Source: Candidatus Hydrogenedentota bacterium (GTDB lineage: Bacteria > Hydrogenedentota > Hydrogenedentia > Hydrogenedentales > SLHB01). Taken from it: a DNA stretch of 14,497 nucleotides. This document shows positions 13,454 through 14,497 of this stretch, one piece after another. Both the position numbers and the translations under genes were made by a program. Below the pieces are notes generated by a model, which was not told the origin of the DNA, made no database searches, and saw only the letters and a program-made list of their open reading frames with translations. Position 1 is the stretch's first letter; every line of letters starts with the position of its first letter. Location: positions 1 through 14,497 of the forward strand of contig JAFGTL010000706.1 in the NCBI GenBank assembly GCA_016934125.1, written 5' to 3'.

Positions 13454-14497
13454 ATGGGAAAGCACTGTGTTCTCGTTCTATTGATCGCGGCCGTGACGGC
13501 CGGTGCGGCGTCGGGCGCACCGCCTGAGAGCAAGCCGATCACCGAAGTACTCCGGGAGCCACTGCCGCCGGAGGAACTGAGCTGCTCGGATGGGCCATCG
13601 GAAATCGTCGTGACGGGGCCGACCTTCCGCTATGCCGTGGACAAGGCCACGGGCGCGATCACGGCGCTCGAAGCCGTGCGCGAGGGGGAACGGGTGGCGG
13701 CGCTGACGGGGCCGGTGGAACTGTGGCTGGACGACGTGCGTTTGGCGGACGGCGCCGGAATCACGCGCGTCGAGGCGACAGGGAAGGCTCAAGTGGTTCT
13801 GGCCGCGGAGGGGGCGTTGGGCGGCGACGTAGCGTACGCGTTGCGCCACACCTTCTACAACGACGGCGTTGTCGTGTCCGAAGTCAAACTGAAGCCGAAC
13901 CGGGATGTGTCTGTCCGTCGTGGGATCGGCCAGCGCGTGGGTGCGACAGGGCGCTTCAGCCAATACCTGCACAAGCGGCGCGATACGAACGGCACCGACT
14001 GCCTGAAGGGCGCGCTGCCGGAACGCGGGACGAGCGTGGAACTCCCGACCCTCACGTCGTGCCTCGAAGTGTTCGGCCACGACGCGGCGTTGGCCGTGTT
14101 CACGGACAGGGGCGGCACGCACCGTTGGCCGGCGGATGCAGCGTCGGCGGCGCTCGAGGTGAAGGAGGTCGCGGGGCAAGACGCGTCGGTGGTGTTGACG
14201 CAACACGTGATCCGGATCGCGCCCGGCGGGGACGCGTACGTGTTGCGCGCCGGGGAGGAGTTCACGTTCCGCGTGGGCCTTGCCGTGGCGCCGAACCGGT
14301 TGCCGCACCGGCGCTGGCACGATCTGCGGATGTTCATCTGGGTAGGCGATGGGCAGCATCCCTATCCGAGCGATGAAGAGATCTACGCATCGGCACGGCT
14401 GGGCTTCACGCTCTTCCAGATGCACCGGCTGGGCAACGCCGGCGAGCCGCGTCCGCCGGCCGGCGAACTCGAACGGGTCATCCAAACCGTTCACGAC
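13454..14497 (+). CDS. Secreted glycosidase-like protein, 3' end outside the window
   Basis: Seen: the frame runs from ATG 13454 to the last base without a stop (348 codons), so the gene continues beyond the window. AAGGGA at 13439-13444 is nine bases upstream. A Sec signal ('HCVLVLLIAAVTAGAASGA') probably ends after Ala18 or Ala22. Residues about 50-290 form a beta-rich domain ('FRYAVDKATGAITALEAV', 'ALRHTFYNDGVVVSEVKL') like the N-terminal supersandwich of several glycosidases. From about residue 295 ('MFIWVGDGQHPYPSDEEIYASA', split here as a first strand and helix, then 'GFTLFQMHR') a TIM barrel seems to begin. Inference: a clan-A-like glycoside hydrolase or uncharacterised relative; catalytic residues would lie outside the window. 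It is probably co-transcribed with the sulfatase, 22 bases upstream. Confidence 0.75.
   Translation, partial: MGKHCVLVLLIAAVTAGAASGAPPESKPITEVLREPLPPEELSCSDGPSEIVVTGPTFRYAVDKATGAITALEAVREGERVAALTGPVELWLDDVRLADGAGITRVEATGKAQVVLAAEGALGGDVAYALRHTFYNDGVVVSEVKLKPNRDVSVRRGIGQRVGATGRFSQYLHKRRDTNGTDCLKGALPERGTSVELPTLTSCLEVFGHDAALAVFTDRGGTHRWPADAASAALEVKEVAGQDASVVLTQHVIRIAPGGDAYVLRAGEEFTFRVGLAVAPNRLPHRRWHDLRMFIWVGDGQHPYPSDEEIYASARLGFTLFQMHRLGNAGEPRPPAGELERVIQTVHD

Overview
The window is high-GC, gene-dense bacterial DNA. All eight convincing protein genes lie on the + strand: five-prime-truncated gene 1, complete genes 2 to 7, and three-prime-truncated gene 8. Nearly every product carries a Sec, Tat or lipoprotein export signal, and most belong to families that act on polysaccharides. 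The mix (a FGly-type sulfatase, a DUF4838 protein, an NPCBM-bearing six-hairpin enzyme, a Tat-exported FAD oxidoreductase, no SusC/SusD pair) resembles Planctomycetota, Verrucomicrobiota, Lentisphaerota or Hydrogenedentota more than Bacteroidota. This lineage call is inference from gene content; no marker gene is present.

Layout. 1-1311: C-terminal part of a heparinase II/III-like polysaccharide lyase. 1417-2889: secreted five-bladed beta-propeller, glycosidase-like. 2939-4051: lipoprotein with a PepSY-like and an NTF2-like region. 4073-4123: possible 16-codon leader ORF. 4123-5544: Tat-exported FAD-dependent oxidoreductase. 5579-8167: DUF4838 protein with a hexosaminidase/alpha-glucuronidase-like N-terminal domain. 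8195-11833: large NPCBM plus (alpha/alpha)6-barrel protein. 11998-13431: Tat-exported sulfatase. 13454-14497: start of a secreted protein that looks like a beta-sandwich plus TIM-barrel glycosidase. No gene-free stretch exceeds 165 bases. I see no tRNA, rRNA, CRISPR array or insertion sequence.

How the genes may work together (inference). Gaps of 22 to 105 bases and strong Shine-Dalgarno sites suggest one transcription unit from about 1417 to 11833. A 164-base gap before the sulfatase holds a hairpin over the stop codon and a plausible sigma70-type promoter, so the sulfatase and the last gene may form a second unit. Lyase, sulfatase and several glycosidase-like proteins together fit stepwise breakdown of a sulfated, uronic-acid-containing polysaccharide in the periplasm or at the cell surface. 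The substrate cannot be read from the sequence, and the enzymatic roles of the oxidoreductase, DUF4838 protein and beta-propeller are not established here.
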